A DNA stretch of 64,000 nt from an uncultured Alphaproteobacteria bacterium (GCA_902588745.1 CACIQI010000002.1:1-64000), one strand, 5' to 3'; shown: positions 48,177 through 62,100, counted from the first letter of the stretch. Numbers and translations: made by a program. Notes: generated by a model from the sequence alone, not told the origin.

Positions 48177-49178
48177 ATGAATAACATGCAAGGCAAGTTT
48201 CCAAGTACAAGACTTAGACGTAATAGAATGAAAGAATTTTCTCGTCGTTTAGTTGCTGAAAATACACTTAGTGTTAATGATTTAATCTTGCCTCTATTTG
48301 TATGCGAGGGAAACAAGGTTGATGATCCTATTAATTCGATGCCTGGTGTAAGCAGATACTCTATTGATAAACTTTTAAGTGAAGTAGAAAAAGCTATTAA
48401 ATTTAATATTCCTGCTATTGCAATTTTTCCACAAATTGAAAGTGGCCTTAAAAATTCTGAGGGAAGTTTAGCTGTAGATGAAAACAATTTGGTGTGCAGA
48501 TCAATTAAAAGTATCAAAAAAGATTTTCCAAATATTGGTATTGTATGTGATGTTGCGTTAGATCCTTTTACTGACCATGGGCATGATGGTCTAGTTATAA
48601 ATGATAAAATAGATAATGATAAAACTTTGGAGGTTTTGGAGCAACAAGCTCTAATCCAAGCGAATGCTGGTTGTGATGTAATCGCCCCATCAGATATGAT
48701 GGACGGTAGGGTTGGAAGAATAAGAAGTGCATTAGATTCAAATAATTTAACAGATACCCTAATACTTTCTTACGCTGCTAAATATGCTTCAGGTTTTTAT
48801 GGACCTTTTAGAGATGCTATAGGTTCTGGTTCTAGTTTAGGTAAAGATGGTAAATTAACATATCAAATGGATCCATCAAACAGTGAGGAAGCGATTAGAG
48901 AAGTTGGATTAGATATAAGTGAAGGAGCAGATATGGTAATGGTTAAGCCTGGTATGCCTTATCTTGATATTATTTCTAGAATAAAATCAGAATTTAAAGT
49001 TCCAACTTTTGCCTACCAAGTATCTGGTGAATATTCGATGATAAAAGAGTCAATTAGTAAAGGTTGGCTCAATGAAAAAGTTATAATGGAATCTCTTTTA
49101 TCTTTTAAAAGAGCTGGTGCAAATGGTATACTAACTTACTTTGCATTAGAAGCTGCTGAAAAATTAAAAAATGAATAA
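48177..49178 (+). CDS. hemB: Porphobilinogen synthase (delta-aminolevulinate dehydratase), non-Zn type
   Basis: [40 protein letters not shown]. Confidence 0.96.
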   Translation: MNNMQGKFPSTRLRRNRMKEFSRRLVAENTLSVNDLILPLFVCEGNKVDDPINSMPGVSRYSIDKLLSEVEKAIKFNIPAIAIFPQIESGLKNSEGSLAVDENNLVCRSIKSIKKDFPNIGIVCDVALDPFTDHGHDGLVINDKIDNDKTLEVLEQQALIQANAGCDVIAPSDMMDGRVGRIRSALDSNNLTDTLILSYAAKYASGFYGPFRDAIGSGSSLGKDGKLTYQMDPSNSEEAIREVGLDISEGADMVMVKPGMPYLDIISRIKSEFKVPTFAYQVSGEYSMIKESISKGWLNEKVIMESLLSFKRAGANGILTYFALEAAEKLKNE

Positions 49179-49644
49179 CATTCAATTTGAAAAAAGGAAA
49201 TCTATAGAACAAGTTGAGGAATCAAATGAGCTGGCTCCAAAATTTGATTCAAATGGTCTGATACCAGTTGTAACAACAGATTTTTCATCTGGTGAACTAC
49301 TTATGCAAGGTTATATGAATGAAGAAGCTTTTAAAAAAACTATAAGTTTGGGCGAAGCTGTTTATTTTTCTAGAAGTAGAAATACCCTTTGGCATAAGGG
49401 TAAAACAAGTGGATTAACGCAGAAGATAAAAGAAATAAGAATTGATGATGATCAAGATTGTGTTTGGTTAAGGGTTGATGTCAAAGGTGGTGCTAGCTGT
49501 CATGTAGGATATAGATCATGTTTTTATAGAAGCATTCCTTTGGATAATTCTAGCTCTAAGGTAGTTCTTAAATTTGAAGAGAAAGAGAAAGTTTTTGATC
49601 CTGAAGAAGTATATAAAGGCGCCCCAAATCCTACTAAACTATAA
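49171..49644 (+). CDS. hisI: Phosphoribosyl-AMP cyclohydrolase
   Basis: [55 protein letters not shown]. Confidence 0.95.
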   Translation: MNNIQFEKRKSIEQVEESNELAPKFDSNGLIPVVTTDFSSGELLMQGYMNEEAFKKTISLGEAVYFSRSRNTLWHKGKTSGLTQKIKEIRIDDDQDCVWLRVDVKGGASCHVGYRSCFYRSIPLDNSSSKVVLKFEEKEKVFDPEEVYKGAPNPTKL

Positions 49645-50234
49645 TGTCAGACAAATTAAAGTTTATTGAAACTAGTAAACTCCCAACAGACATGGGGGAG
49701 TTCACTGTACATGCCTTTACAGATGAAAATGAATCTAAAGATCATTTGGCGATATGTATGGGTGACTTGCTCACAGATGAGCCAGTTTTATCAAGAATTC
49801 ATTCGCAGTGTATTACTGGTGAGTCATTTTTTAGTATGAGATGTGATTGTAGATTCCAACTAACTGAATCATTAAAACAAATTGCACAAAATGGAAGAGG
49901 GGTGATTTTTTATCTTCAACAAGAAGGAAGAGGTATCGGGCTTTCAAATAAAATTAAAGCATATAGTTTACAAGACAAGGGACTAGATACTGTTGAGGCT
50001 AATCATCAATTGGGTTTCAAAGATGATGAGAGAACATATGAAAATATTGCTGGAATGGTAAAATATCTAGCAATCAAGAAATTAGACTTGATGACTAATA
50101 ATCCAAAAAAAATAAAAGCGCTTGAAGATATGGGCATCAAAGTAAATCAAAGAGTTCCTATTTTCTCAGACACCAATAAGTATAATGAAAAATATATCTC
50201 AACTAAAAAAAGTAAACTTGGTCATTTAATCTAA
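49644..50234 (+). CDS. ribA: GTP cyclohydrolase II
   Basis: RIHSQCITGESFFSMRCDCRFQL; FYLQQEGRGIGLSNKIKAY; MTNNPKKI. Confidence 0.95.
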   Translation: MSDKLKFIETSKLPTDMGEFTVHAFTDENESKDHLAICMGDLLTDEPVLSRIHSQCITGESFFSMRCDCRFQLTESLKQIAQNGRGVIFYLQQEGRGIGLSNKIKAYSLQDKGLDTVEANHQLGFKDDERTYENIAGMVKYLAIKKLDLMTNNPKKIKALEDMGIKVNQRVPIFSDTNKYNEKYISTKKSKLGHLI

Positions 50235-50639
50235 GTGGAAGCAGATAATTTAATTAAAAAACTCAATATGATTAGTCATCCTGAAGGAGGGCATTATGTT
50301 GAAAATTTTAAGAACGATAATGTTAGTCAAATTTATTACCTATTAAAAAGGAGCGAAAAATCACATTGGCATCGATTAACTAAAAATGAGATATTACATT
50401 TTTATTCTGGAGATCCTCTAGAAGTTTTCACATCAAATGACGGAGTAAATTATGAAGTTTTTTCTTTAGGGTCAGATCATAATTATATTTATACAGTAAC
50501 AGCAAACACATGGTTTGCGATGAGATCTTCTGGTTCATTCAGTTTAATTGGATGCACTGTCGCACCTGCTTTTAATTTTGATGATTTTGAACTTGCCCCT
50601 GCGACGTGGAGACCTGAAAAATTCAAAATTGAGTTATAG
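50235..50639 (+). CDS. Cupin DUF985 family protein (GTG start)
   Basis: HPEGGHYVENF, SHWHRL, ILHFYSGDPLEV, WFAMRSSGSFSLIGCTVAPAF. Confidence 0.92.
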   Translation: MEADNLIKKLNMISHPEGGHYVENFKNDNVSQIYYLLKRSEKSHWHRLTKNEILHFYSGDPLEVFTSNDGVNYEVFSLGSDHNYIYTVTANTWFAMRSSGSFSLIGCTVAPAFNFDDFELAPATWRPEKFKIEL

Positions 50640-50687
50640 TTTTCACTTTTCTTTAATTTAAATACTTTATATATTAGTATTAAATAA

Positions 50688-52835
<2,148 letters not shown>

Positions 52836-52854
52836 AAATAATTTAAATTAATTT

Positions 52855-52881
52855 AAAAGTGGAACTTAGAGTTCCACTTTT
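52855..52881. terminator. Bidirectional intrinsic terminator between katG and the NTF2-like gene
   Basis: AGTGGAACT-TAG-AGTTCCACT perfect 9-bp stem, flanked by AAA/TTT (T7 on plus). Confidence 0.85.
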
Positions 52882-52882
52882 T

Positions 52883-53203
52883 TTATTTTGGCATATTGGT
52901 TGCCCCAGTTTCTAATGAAATTATTTTGCCATCTTTATATTTGTATACTGCCATCACAGCTTGTGTGTTGCCATCTTTAAAAGTAACGAAAGAGTGATGT
53001 ATTCCAATCTCGTCATTTTCGTATACAATTCTAGATTTATCATCATTAATGTCATCACTCATAGCCCAGCCTATGACGTCGGACTTTGATAAAACATTAC
53101 CACTAGAGTGCATTGTAAATTTGAAATCATCGTGGATAATTTCGTTCATTCCTGCTTCATCTTTTTCATTAAATACCTTCATGTATTTTTCTAGTATTGA
53201 CAT
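52883..53203 (-). CDS. NTF2-like/SnoaL-like protein
   Basis: YMKVFNEKDEAGMNEIIHDDFKFTMHSSG; about 106 aa. Confidence 0.75.
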   Translation of the reverse strand: MSILEKYMKVFNEKDEAGMNEIIHDDFKFTMHSSGNVLSKSDVIGWAMSDDINDDKSRIVYENDEIGIHHSFVTFKDGNTQAVMAVYKYKDGKIISLETGATNMPK

Positions 53204-53258
53204 ATTTTCTCCTAGTATCAGTAATTTATATAGGAATTTTTTTTAAATAAGTATTTAA

Positions 53259-54230
53259 TTATCTTTCTTTAATGTAAGGTTGTCCAATAGCATTAGGCGC
53301 AATTGCTTTTCCAACAAAACCAGCGAGCAATACTACTGTTAGTATGTATGGAAGTGCTTGTATTAATTGAACAGGTATCTCGCCAATTGCTGGTAGCTCA
53401 ACACCTTGAAGTCTTATTTGAAGAGCATCAGTAAATCCAAAGAGTAAGCAAGCAATTAAAGCTGTTTTAGGATGCCACTTTCCAAAGATCATTGCTGCTA
53501 AAGCTAAGTATCCTCTTCCCGCTGACATTTCTCTAAAGAAATTTGCATTAACGGCAGTTGATAAATGAGCTCCCGCAAAAGCAATTAACACTCCATTGAT
53601 TGCTAGTGCTTTATATCTCATAGTAAAGACATTGATTCCAGCAGTATCTACTGCACTTGGATTTTCTCCGACTGCTCTTAGACGCAAACCAAAGCTAGTT
53701 TTAAATACTATCCAAAAAACTAGTGGGACAGAAAGATATGCTAAATAAACAAAAACATAATGACCACTTAATATATCACTATAAAGTGTTCCAATAACCG
53801 GAATGTCTCTTAGTGCGTCAGCAAAAGGAAGATGAATTTCTAAAAAACGCTGATCTTCATTTAATGTTGGCGTCAGACCTGCCTGACCAAACCAGGCAGC
53901 TGCTAAAGCAGTTGTTAAACCAATAATTAAAATATTTATAGCAACACATGATACTACTTGATCGCCTTTGTGGGTTACCGAGGCAAATCCATGTAACATT
54001 GATAAACACACACATACAATTATAGCTAATAATAAACCTAACCACGGGTTACCTAAATAGTATGAACCAACAGCTGCCACAAATGCGGCCATAAGCATTT
54101 TACCTTCTAAACTAAAATCTATTACCCCAGATCTTTCAGCAAATATACCAGCCATTGCTGCAAAAACTAAAGGTGTAGATATTCTTAAAGTAGAATTAAT
54201 TAAAGAAGCAATATCAGATAAAAATTCCAT
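53259..54230 (-). CDS. ABC transporter permease (nucleoside/BMP type)
   Basis: LVFAAMAGIFAERSGVIDFSLEGKMLMAAF; RAVGENPSAVDTAGINV. Confidence 0.94.
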   Translation of the reverse strand: MEFLSDIASLINSTLRISTPLVFAAMAGIFAERSGVIDFSLEGKMLMAAFVAAVGSYYLGNPWLGLLLAIIVCVCLSMLHGFASVTHKGDQVVSCVAINILIIGLTTALAAAWFGQAGLTPTLNEDQRFLEIHLPFADALRDIPVIGTLYSDILSGHYVFVYLAYLSVPLVFWIVFKTSFGLRLRAVGENPSAVDTAGINVFTMRYKALAINGVLIAFAGAHLSTAVNANFFREMSAGRGYLALAAMIFGKWHPKTALIACLLFGFTDALQIRLQGVELPAIGEIPVQLIQALPYILTVVLLAGFVGKAIAPNAIGQPYIKER

Positions 54231-55351
54231 TACGCATTTACCTCTCTATTAAGTCTTCTAACAAAAAAGCTTTCTATTTGTGGTCTAAAAAGATTTTCTA
54301 GTGCACCACTAAATAATATTATTAATCCTTGAACAGCAACAAACATGTATCTAGTTATGTTTGGCATTTCGAATGTAACTTCTGAGCCTCCTTGGTATAA
54401 AATTCCAAATAAAAAAGCTGCTGGTAAAATACCAATTGGATGATTTCTGCCCATTAGTGCAACTGCAATTCCTGTAAATCCATATCCTGCTGGAAAGCCT
54501 GCTTGAATTTTATGGCTTACACCAAGAATTTCATTGACGCCAAGTAGACCTGCTAAACCTCCAGAAATACACATCGCGATGATAATATTTTTATGAGGTG
54601 ATATACCTGCATATATTGCTGCTTGAGTATTGTGTCCTACTGCTCGCATTTCATAACCCCATTTAGTTTTCCAAACTAAAAACCAAACAAAGAACAATGA
54701 TGCAATTGCTAATAAAAAAGTCAGGTTGAGAGGTGAATATCTTATTTTTATTCCAAGAATTCCGGAAAATGCTTCAAAACTTGGTAACCAGATTTCTTCT
54801 GGTAGCTTCACCGTATGTGGTGCCATTTGATTTGTATCTCTAATTACATCTACAAGTAAGAAAATCATTAAAGATGAAGCGATAAAATTAAACATTATTG
54901 TTGTAATAACAACATGACTTCCTCTTTTTGATTGAAGATAAGCAGGTATGTAAGCCCATGCTGCACCAAATAAAAATGCACCAAAGATTGCTAAAAGCCA
55001 AACGATTGGAACAGGGAGAAAACTTAAATTTATTGCTACTAAAAAAACACCTAGTCCGCCTATATATGCTTGACCTTCTCCACCAATATTAAATAGTCTA
55101 CAATGAAAGGCTACAGCAAAAGCTAGTCCAGTGAAAATAAAATTTGTTGTGTAATAAAGTGTATAAGCAAATCCTTGGATGTAACCAAATGATCCATAAA
55201 TAATTAACTTAACAGCCTCTATTGGATTTTCACCTGCAATAAAAACAAAAAGTCCTGAAACTAATAACGCTAATGTTAAGTTTACTAATGGAACAATAAC
55301 ATTAGAGACCCACCATGGAACTTTTGATTTATCGACTACGATATTACTCAT
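54230..55351 (-). CDS. ABC transporter permease (nucleoside/BMP type)
   Basis: FNIGGEGQAYIGGLG; MRAVGHNTQAAIYAGIS. Confidence 0.94.
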   Translation of the reverse strand: MSNIVVDKSKVPWWVSNVIVPLVNLTLALLVSGLFVFIAGENPIEAVKLIIYGSFGYIQGFAYTLYYTTNFIFTGLAFAVAFHCRLFNIGGEGQAYIGGLGVFLVAINLSFLPVPIVWLLAIFGAFLFGAAWAYIPAYLQSKRGSHVVITTIMFNFIASSLMIFLLVDVIRDTNQMAPHTVKLPEEIWLPSFEAFSGILGIKIRYSPLNLTFLLAIASLFFVWFLVWKTKWGYEMRAVGHNTQAAIYAGISPHKNIIIAMCISGGLAGLLGVNEILGVSHKIQAGFPAGYGFTGIAVALMGRNHPIGILPAAFLFGILYQGGSEVTFEMPNITRYMFVAVQGLIILFSGALENLFRPQIESFFVRRLNREVNA

Positions 55352-56871
55352 TATGCAACACCAGCCATTAGCAATCCTAGCTCACGATCAGTAACATTTT
55401 TATTTTCCTTTTCTCCAACAATTTTTCCATCAAACATTACGATTATTCTATCAGATAGAGATAAGATTTCATCTAACTCAACTGATGCTAATAGTATTGC
55501 TGCCCCTTTATCTCTCATATCAATAAGACGTTGATGAATAAACTCGATTGCTCCAATATCTACACCTCTTGTTGGCTGCCCCACTAAAAGAACTTTTGGA
55601 TTTTCATTAAGCTCTCTACTCAAAATAATTTTTTGTTGATTACCTCCTGAAAAATTAGATGTTATTAAGTTTGGAGAATTAGGTCGAACATCATATTCTT
55701 GCATAACCTTATTTGAATATTCAGTAATTTCTTTATTATTCAAAATTGCAGATTTTGAATATGGCTCTTGATCATGATAACCAAAAATTAAATTTTCATG
55801 AGCCTTGAAATCGCTTATTAAGCCCATTCTTTGCCTGTCTTCAGGTACATGCGCTAAACCTTTTTCTTTAAGCATTCTTGGGTTTAAGAAATTATTCTGA
55901 TCAGAAATTTTTTCACCAAATAATTCAATACTTCCAGACTCTACTTTTCTAATCCCTGATAGTGCTTCTAACAATTCAGTTTGTCCATTACCAGTTACAC
56001 CAGCAATACCCAGAATTTCTCCTGAACATATTTCTAGGTTTACATCTTTTACACGGGTTACATCTAGATCGTCTTTGACTGAAAGATTATTAACTTTGAA
56101 TATGGTCTCCCCTTTTTTTATTTCTTTTTTATCAACTCTAAGTAAGACGCTTCTTCCTACCATCATTTCAGCTAGTTGTTCTTTACTTGTATCTTCAGTT
56201 TTTGTATGCCCAACCATTTCGCCTTGACGCATCACTGATACTTCGCTTGTTAAATCCATTATTTCGATTAATTTATGCGTAATTAATACTATGGTTTTGC
56301 CTTCATCTTTTAATGAACGAAGAATTTTAAATAACTCATCAACTTCTTGAGGTGTAAGAACTCCTGTTGGCTCATCAAGAATTAAAATTTCTGCTCCTCT
56401 GTATAAAGATTTTAATATTTCCACTCTTTGACGAAAACCTACAGATAAATCTGAAATAGTGGCATCAAGATCAATATTAAAATTATATGTTTGACATAAT
56501 TTTTCTAAATCTTCTTTTGCCTTTTGTAATTTTTCTCCAAATACTGTTTCACCTTCAAAACCAAGAATTATATTTTCAAGTACAGTAAAATTTTCTACCA
56601 ACATAAAATGTTGGTGAACCATTCCAATGCCATTTATTATTGAATCTCTTGGTGATCTTAAATTAATTTCTTTTCCATTAATCTTAATTGAACCAGAATT
56701 AGCTTGGTAAAGACCAAAGACTATACTCATCAAAGTAGATTTACCTGCTCCGTTTTCTCCAATTATGCCGTGAATTGTTCCTTTATTTATTTTGAGATTA
56801 ATATTTTTGTTGGCCTGAACATGACCAAATGATTTATTTATATTCGTTAATTCTAAGATAGGTGAGACCAT
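55351..56871 (-). CDS. ABC transporter ATP-binding protein, two ATPase domains (nucleoside type)
   Basis: GENGAGKSTLMSIVFGLY; LSVGFRQRVEILKSL; GVTGNGQTELLEAL; FSGGNQQKIILSREL. Confidence 0.95.
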   Translation of the reverse strand: MVSPILELTNINKSFGHVQANKNINLKINKGTIHGIIGENGAGKSTLMSIVFGLYQANSGSIKINGKEINLRSPRDSIINGIGMVHQHFMLVENFTVLENIILGFEGETVFGEKLQKAKEDLEKLCQTYNFNIDLDATISDLSVGFRQRVEILKSLYRGAEILILDEPTGVLTPQEVDELFKILRSLKDEGKTIVLITHKLIEIMDLTSEVSVMRQGEMVGHTKTEDTSKEQLAEMMVGRSVLLRVDKKEIKKGETIFKVNNLSVKDDLDVTRVKDVNLEICSGEILGIAGVTGNGQTELLEALSGIRKVESGSIELFGEKISDQNNFLNPRMLKEKGLAHVPEDRQRMGLISDFKAHENLIFGYHDQEPYSKSAILNNKEITEYSNKVMQEYDVRPNSPNLITSNFSGGNQQKIILSRELNENPKVLLVGQPTRGVDIGAIEFIHQRLIDMRDKGAAILLASVELDEILSLSDRIIVMFDGKIVGEKENKNVTDRELGLLMAGVA

Positions 56872-56917
56872 AAATTATTTATTAATCTTTGGTCTCACCA
56901 AATATTTATTTTAGTAT

Positions 56918-57895
56918 CTACTCTTGTGACCAGTCAGCAACAACTAGAGCACCGCTCGCAATATCTGCAGCAGCAGCATCTGCGGCAGCAGCCATTTCAG
57001 ATGTTACCATTCCATCTTCAGTTGCATAACCAACCATTCCTTCTGAAAGACCAAGAATGTTTATGCCAGCTTCAAATCTACCTGACTCAACATTTTTAGC
57101 TTGTTCAAAAATTGTTAGATCTAATCTCTTCAACATTGATGTTAACATGTTACCTGGGTGCATCCAGTTTTGATTTGAGTCAACTCCGATACCCATAATG
57201 CCGGCATCAGCCGCAGCTTGAAGAACACCAATACCTGTTCCACCAGCAGCTTGGTATACGACATCAGCACCACCATCAATTTGAGCTTTTGTTAATTCTG
57301 CACCTTTTGTTGGGTTATTCCATGCCTCGTTTGTAGTTCCGGTCATATTAGCTAAAACAGTTATATCTGGATTTACATATTGTGCACCTTGCTCATAACC
57401 ACCTTGGAATTTTCTAATCAGAGGAATATCCATTCCACCAACGAAACCTATTGTTCCACTTTTAGAAGCCATAGCAGCCATCATTCCAACTAGGAAAGAA
57501 CCTTCATGTTCTTTATAACAAGCTTGATAAATATTATTGTTTGGATCGTCTAACCAACAAACATCAACTGCAACAAATTTTATATCTGGGTAATCAGCAG
57601 AAACTGCTGCAACTGCATCAGCTTGAGCAAATCCCATTCCTACGATCATTGTTGCTCCTCTATCAGCAATCTTACGCATACCCTGCTCGATCTGATTGTC
57701 GTTTGCAGATTCGAACTCAATCATACCCCAACCAAGTTCATCAACAACTCTCTCAGCTGTATTGAATGCTAACTCGTTAAATGATTTGTCAAATTTTCCA
57801 CCAGAGTCATAAACAACTCCTATTGTGTTTGCAAACGCACTTGAAGAGAAGACAAGAGCGAAAGAAACTGTAAAAATACTTAAAATTTTCTTCAT
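56918..57895 (-). CDS. BMP-family substrate-binding lipoprotein/periplasmic protein (nucleoside)
   Basis: IGVVYDSGGKFDKSFNELAFNTAERV; FVGGMDIPLIRKFQGGYEQGA. Confidence 0.94.
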   Translation of the reverse strand: MKKILSIFTVSFALVFSSSAFANTIGVVYDSGGKFDKSFNELAFNTAERVVDELGWGMIEFESANDNQIEQGMRKIADRGATMIVGMGFAQADAVAAVSADYPDIKFVAVDVCWLDDPNNNIYQACYKEHEGSFLVGMMAAMASKSGTIGFVGGMDIPLIRKFQGGYEQGAQYVNPDITVLANMTGTTNEAWNNPTKGAELTKAQIDGGADVVYQAAGGTGIGVLQAAADAGIMGIGVDSNQNWMHPGNMLTSMLKRLDLTIFEQAKNVESGRFEAGINILGLSEGMVGYATEDGMVTSEMAAAADAAAADIASGALVVADWSQE

Positions 57896-58012
57896 ACCAA
57901 AAATCCCCCTTAAATATGAATTATAGATATCCCACTGATAACATTTTCTTGATAAAAAAATGCATTAAAAAATGAGATTATGGATAAATAATAGGATTTT
58001 TTATGGATAACT

Positions 58013-58633
58013 TCAAGTACCCATATACCTATCGCCTGCGTCACCTAAGCCCGGTACAATGAACTTATTTTTATTCAACTTCGCATCGATATTACATGTA
58101 AATATATGAATGCCTTTTTGCTTTTTTTGGATATTTTTTATACCTTCAGGAGCAGCTAGCAAAGACACCAAAAATATATCTTTAATATTAACGCCTTTGT
58201 TTTTAATAAGGTTTATAGCTGCAATTGATGAATTACCTGTTGCTAACATTGGGTCTAGGATTAACACTTTTTTATTTTTTACTCTTGGAAGCTTAAAGAG
58301 GTATTCTACAGGTTCATAAGTTTGTTCGTCACGGTATAAACCTATATGACCTTTTTCAGCTTCCGGTAAAAATTTTGCAAACCCCTCAAGTAACCCTAAA
58401 CCGGCACGTAAAATTGGAACCAAAATTATGGGTTGACCCAAGGTTGTTCCACTCATTTTTTTTAGAGGTGTTTCAATTGTTTGTTTTTTAAAGGGAACGT
58501 ATTGAAGAACATCAGAAGCAATAAGGTAGCTTATTTCATTCATAGTTTGTCTAAAAACAGTATTTGAAGTTTTTTTATTTCGTAAAATTGTTAATTTGTA
58601 TTGAACGAATGGTGATTTAATTACTGTAATCAT
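58013..58633 (-). CDS. upp: Uracil phosphoribosyltransferase
   Basis: LVPILRAGLGLLEG; LILDPMLATGNSSIAAI; VPGLGDAGDRYMGT. Confidence 0.96.
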   Translation of the reverse strand: MITVIKSPFVQYKLTILRNKKTSNTVFRQTMNEISYLIASDVLQYVPFKKQTIETPLKKMSGTTLGQPIILVPILRAGLGLLEGFAKFLPEAEKGHIGLYRDEQTYEPVEYLFKLPRVKNKKVLILDPMLATGNSSIAAINLIKNKGVNIKDIFLVSLLAAPEGIKNIQKKQKGIHIFTCNIDAKLNKNKFIVPGLGDAGDRYMGT

Positions 58634-58668
58634 ATGCGATTACATATATAGAAATCCCACTAAGAGCA

Positions 58669-59154
58669 ATGCGGTTATCTATTTATTTTTTAACATTAGT
58701 GTTTTTATCTAGCTGTACGACTATTGAAGTTGGAAGAGAAGTTGTTAAAGTTGGGGCGGTTGTAAAAGATAAAGTTGAGGAAACCATTACAAAAAAAGAG
58801 CCAGAAATTATTGAAGATAAAACTATTGTTGAAGAGCAACAAATTATCACTGAAGAAAAAGAAGAGGAAAAAACTATAGTTAAGGAGCAGCAAAAAATCG
58901 CAGAAGTAAATTTCATGGGAAAAAAACTTGCTGAGATAAAACAAAAACTAGGACAGCCTAATTTAGCACGATCTGATGGCTCAGTGCATATGATGCGATA
59001 TGATAGTAGTTCATGTAGATTGTTTATCTTCTTTAATATAAACTCAAATATTAAGAGGGTAGAATATTTTGAATTTCGAGATTCTTTAGGAGAGCTTATA
59101 AATACAAAGAACTCGATAGAAGAGTGTTACAAAGAATATAACTTTGCTAGCTGA
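58669..59154 (+). CDS. Putative lipoprotein with acidic/coiled repeat and SmpA/BamE-like C-terminus
   Basis: LVFLSSC lipobox; KLGQPNLARSDGSVHMMRYDSSSCRLFIFF. Confidence 0.7.
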   Translation: MRLSIYFLTLVFLSSCTTIEVGREVVKVGAVVKDKVEETITKKEPEIIEDKTIVEEQQIITEEKEEEKTIVKEQQKIAEVNFMGKKLAEIKQKLGQPNLARSDGSVHMMRYDSSSCRLFIFFNINSNIKRVEYFEFRDSLGELINTKNSIEECYKEYNFAS

Positions 59155-62100
59155 TCTCGACAAGCAAGTCTTTTGTTTCCACATTATCACCAGATGCAAC
59201 ATTAATTGATTTGATGGTTCCACTTTTATCAGCATTAATAGTTGTTTCCATCTTCATGGCTTCGATCACTAGTAACTTATCACCTTTTATTACTTTACTA
59301 CCTGATTGAACAAATATTTTTGCAACCTGACCTGGTAAGGGGGATCCAACGTGATCCAAATTATTATCATCCGCTTTTGCTCTTTGTGTTATATTTTTTG
59401 AAAATTCTTTGTTTTCTATATCTACTGTTCTTGGTTGTCCGTTAATTTCAAAAAAAACAGAGCACTTACCATTACTATTAACTTCGCTTTTCGCTAAATA
59501 TCTTAAGATAAGGTTTTTTCCTTTGTCAATTTCTATTGTGTATTCTTTATCTTGTTGAGGACCATAAAAAAATAATTCTGTTGAAAGAATTGATGTATCA
59601 CTAAACTCCTTAAAGTGATCAACATAGTCTTTGAAAACTTTAGGATACATTAGGTATGAAGCTAGATGTGTTTGATTAACTTTCATCCCTATTTCATCCT
59701 CTAAGTTTTTGGCTTCTTTATCTAAATCAACTGATTCTAAGACTTCACCTGGTCTTTTTGTTAGAGGTTTTGTATCGCCAAGAACTTTCTTTTGAAGTTC
59801 CTTCGGAAAGCCTCCTTGTGGTATACCAATCTCTCCTTTAAAAAATTCAATGACTGAAGCAGGAAAAGAGATTTCTTTTTTTGGATCTAATACATCTTCT
59901 TTAGATAAATCATTAGCAATCATATAAAGCGCCATATCGCCTACAATTTTTGAAGAAGGGGTTACCTTAACAATATCACCAAAAAGTTGGTTTACCTCTG
60001 CATATTTATTAGCGACCATTCCCCACTTATCAGTTGTAATTCCCAAAGATCTCGCTTGTTCTTTTAGATTTGTAAACTGCCCACCCGGCATTTGATGAAG
60101 ATAAACATCAGAACTACCGCCTTTAAAATCGGTTTCAAATGCATGATAGTTTTGACGAACCTGTTCCCAATATAAAGATAGTGTTCTTATAGCCTCCTCA
60201 TCAAGTTTTGGATCTTGATGATTTTGTTTCATTATAGATACAATTGAACCAAGTGCTGGTTGTGATGTCAAACCACTCATCGAGTCAATTGCAAGATCTA
60301 CGATATCTATTTTTTCTTCTATTGCCGCAAGAACTGATGCCGATGAAGTACCAGATGTATCGTGAGTATGGAAATGAATTGGAAGAGCAGTTGTTTGTTT
60401 AATTTCGTTAACTAATTTTTTTATAGCATTAGGTTTTGCTAATCCCGCCATATCTTTAATAGCAATAATATGCGCTCCTGCTTTTTCTAAATCTTTAACA
60501 AGATCGATATAATATTTTAAAGTATATTTTTTCTCATTTGTATCAGTTACATCATTTGTATAACAGATAGTTCCTTCACAAATTTTATTTTGATTGCATA
60601 CCTCATCAATTGCTACACGCATATTATCAATTAAATTCAATGAATCAAAAACTCTAAATACATCAATGCCAGCTTGAGCTGATTGTTGAATGAAATGTTT
60701 AACAACGTTATCTGGATAATTTTTATATCCAACCGCATTAGATCCTCTAAAGAGCATTTGTTTAAGAAGATTAGGCGCCCTTTTGTTTAGTCTTGCTAAT
60801 CTATCCCAAGGATCCTCTTTTAAAAAACGCATCGATGTATCAAAGGTTGCGCCACCCCAACATTCTAATGAGAATAAATTGCTTAGATTTTCACTATAAT
60901 ATTCAGCAATATTAATAAGATCATCAGTTCTCATTCTTGTGGCAAGAAGGGATTGGTGTGCATCACGCATCGTAGTGTCAGTAATTAGAGTGTAGGGTGT
61001 TTCTTTTATTTTTTTTGCAAATTTTTCTGGACCTAAATTTTGTAAATCCTTTACAAAATTGTTTTTTTCACTTTTAATGCTTGAAATAGGAATTTGAACT
61101 TCTACAGTTGAATTACTACTGACTCTTCCAGATATATCATTATGTCCATTCACAATTATATTTCCAAGATAAGATACAATTTTTGATGCTCGATCTTTTT
61201 GCGGATTATAAGCGTAGAGCTCTTTTTTAGTATCAACAAAATTTGTATTGTAGTTTCCTTCAAGGAAATCTTTGTTGTTTATAAGAGACTCAAGAAATAC
61301 TAAATTTGTTTTAACACCTCTAATTCTAAATTCTCTAAGTGCCCTATCCATTCTTTTAATACAGTCATCTTGATGCTTTGCCCAAGTTGTTACTTTTACA
61401 AGTAAAGAATCATAATATGGTGTGATGATCGAACCAGCAGAAGCATTTGCTGCATCTAGTCTCACTCCAAATCCAGCTGCTGATCGGTAAGTCATTATCT
61501 TCCCATAGTCTGGCATAAAATTATTAAGTGGATCTTCGGTAGTGACCCTACATTGAATGGCAAATCCATTTAGATGAATATCTTCTTGTTTAGGAAGTGC
61601 AGGATGGCTGCCAATTTTTTCACCTTCTGCAATTTTAATTTGAGCTTTTACGATATCAATACCCGTTACTTCTTCTGTTACTGTATGCTCAACTTGAATT
61701 CTTGGGTTAACTTCAATGAAATAAAATTCACTAGATTTTTTATCAAATAAAAATTCAACAGTTCCTGCACCAAAATATTTAACTTGTTTTGCAATTTTAA
61801 TTGCAGCATTACAAATTTCTTCTCGCGTTTTATTTTCAAGAAAATGTGCAGGTGCTCTTTCAATAATCTTTTGATGCCTTCTTTGAAGAGAACAATCTCT
61901 TTCAAAAAGATGTATGATATTTCCATGTCTATCACCTAAAATTTGAACTTCAATGTGGGCAGCATCTTCTAAAAATTTTTCTATAAATACTTCATCTTTT
62001 CCAAAAGCTTTAAGTGACTCACTTTGAGCGGTTGTAATTTGATCTATTAATTCGTTGCTTGATCTAACAACACGCATTCCTCGACCTCCACCACCCCAAC

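Noticed and set aside
48062-48517. 151-aa minus-strand ORF across thrS/hemB
   Set aside because: Spans two conserved genes in antisense; no motif.
57896-58012. Possible purine riboswitch upstream of the BMP gene
   Set aside because: No recognisable purine-riboswitch core or three-way-junction arms.
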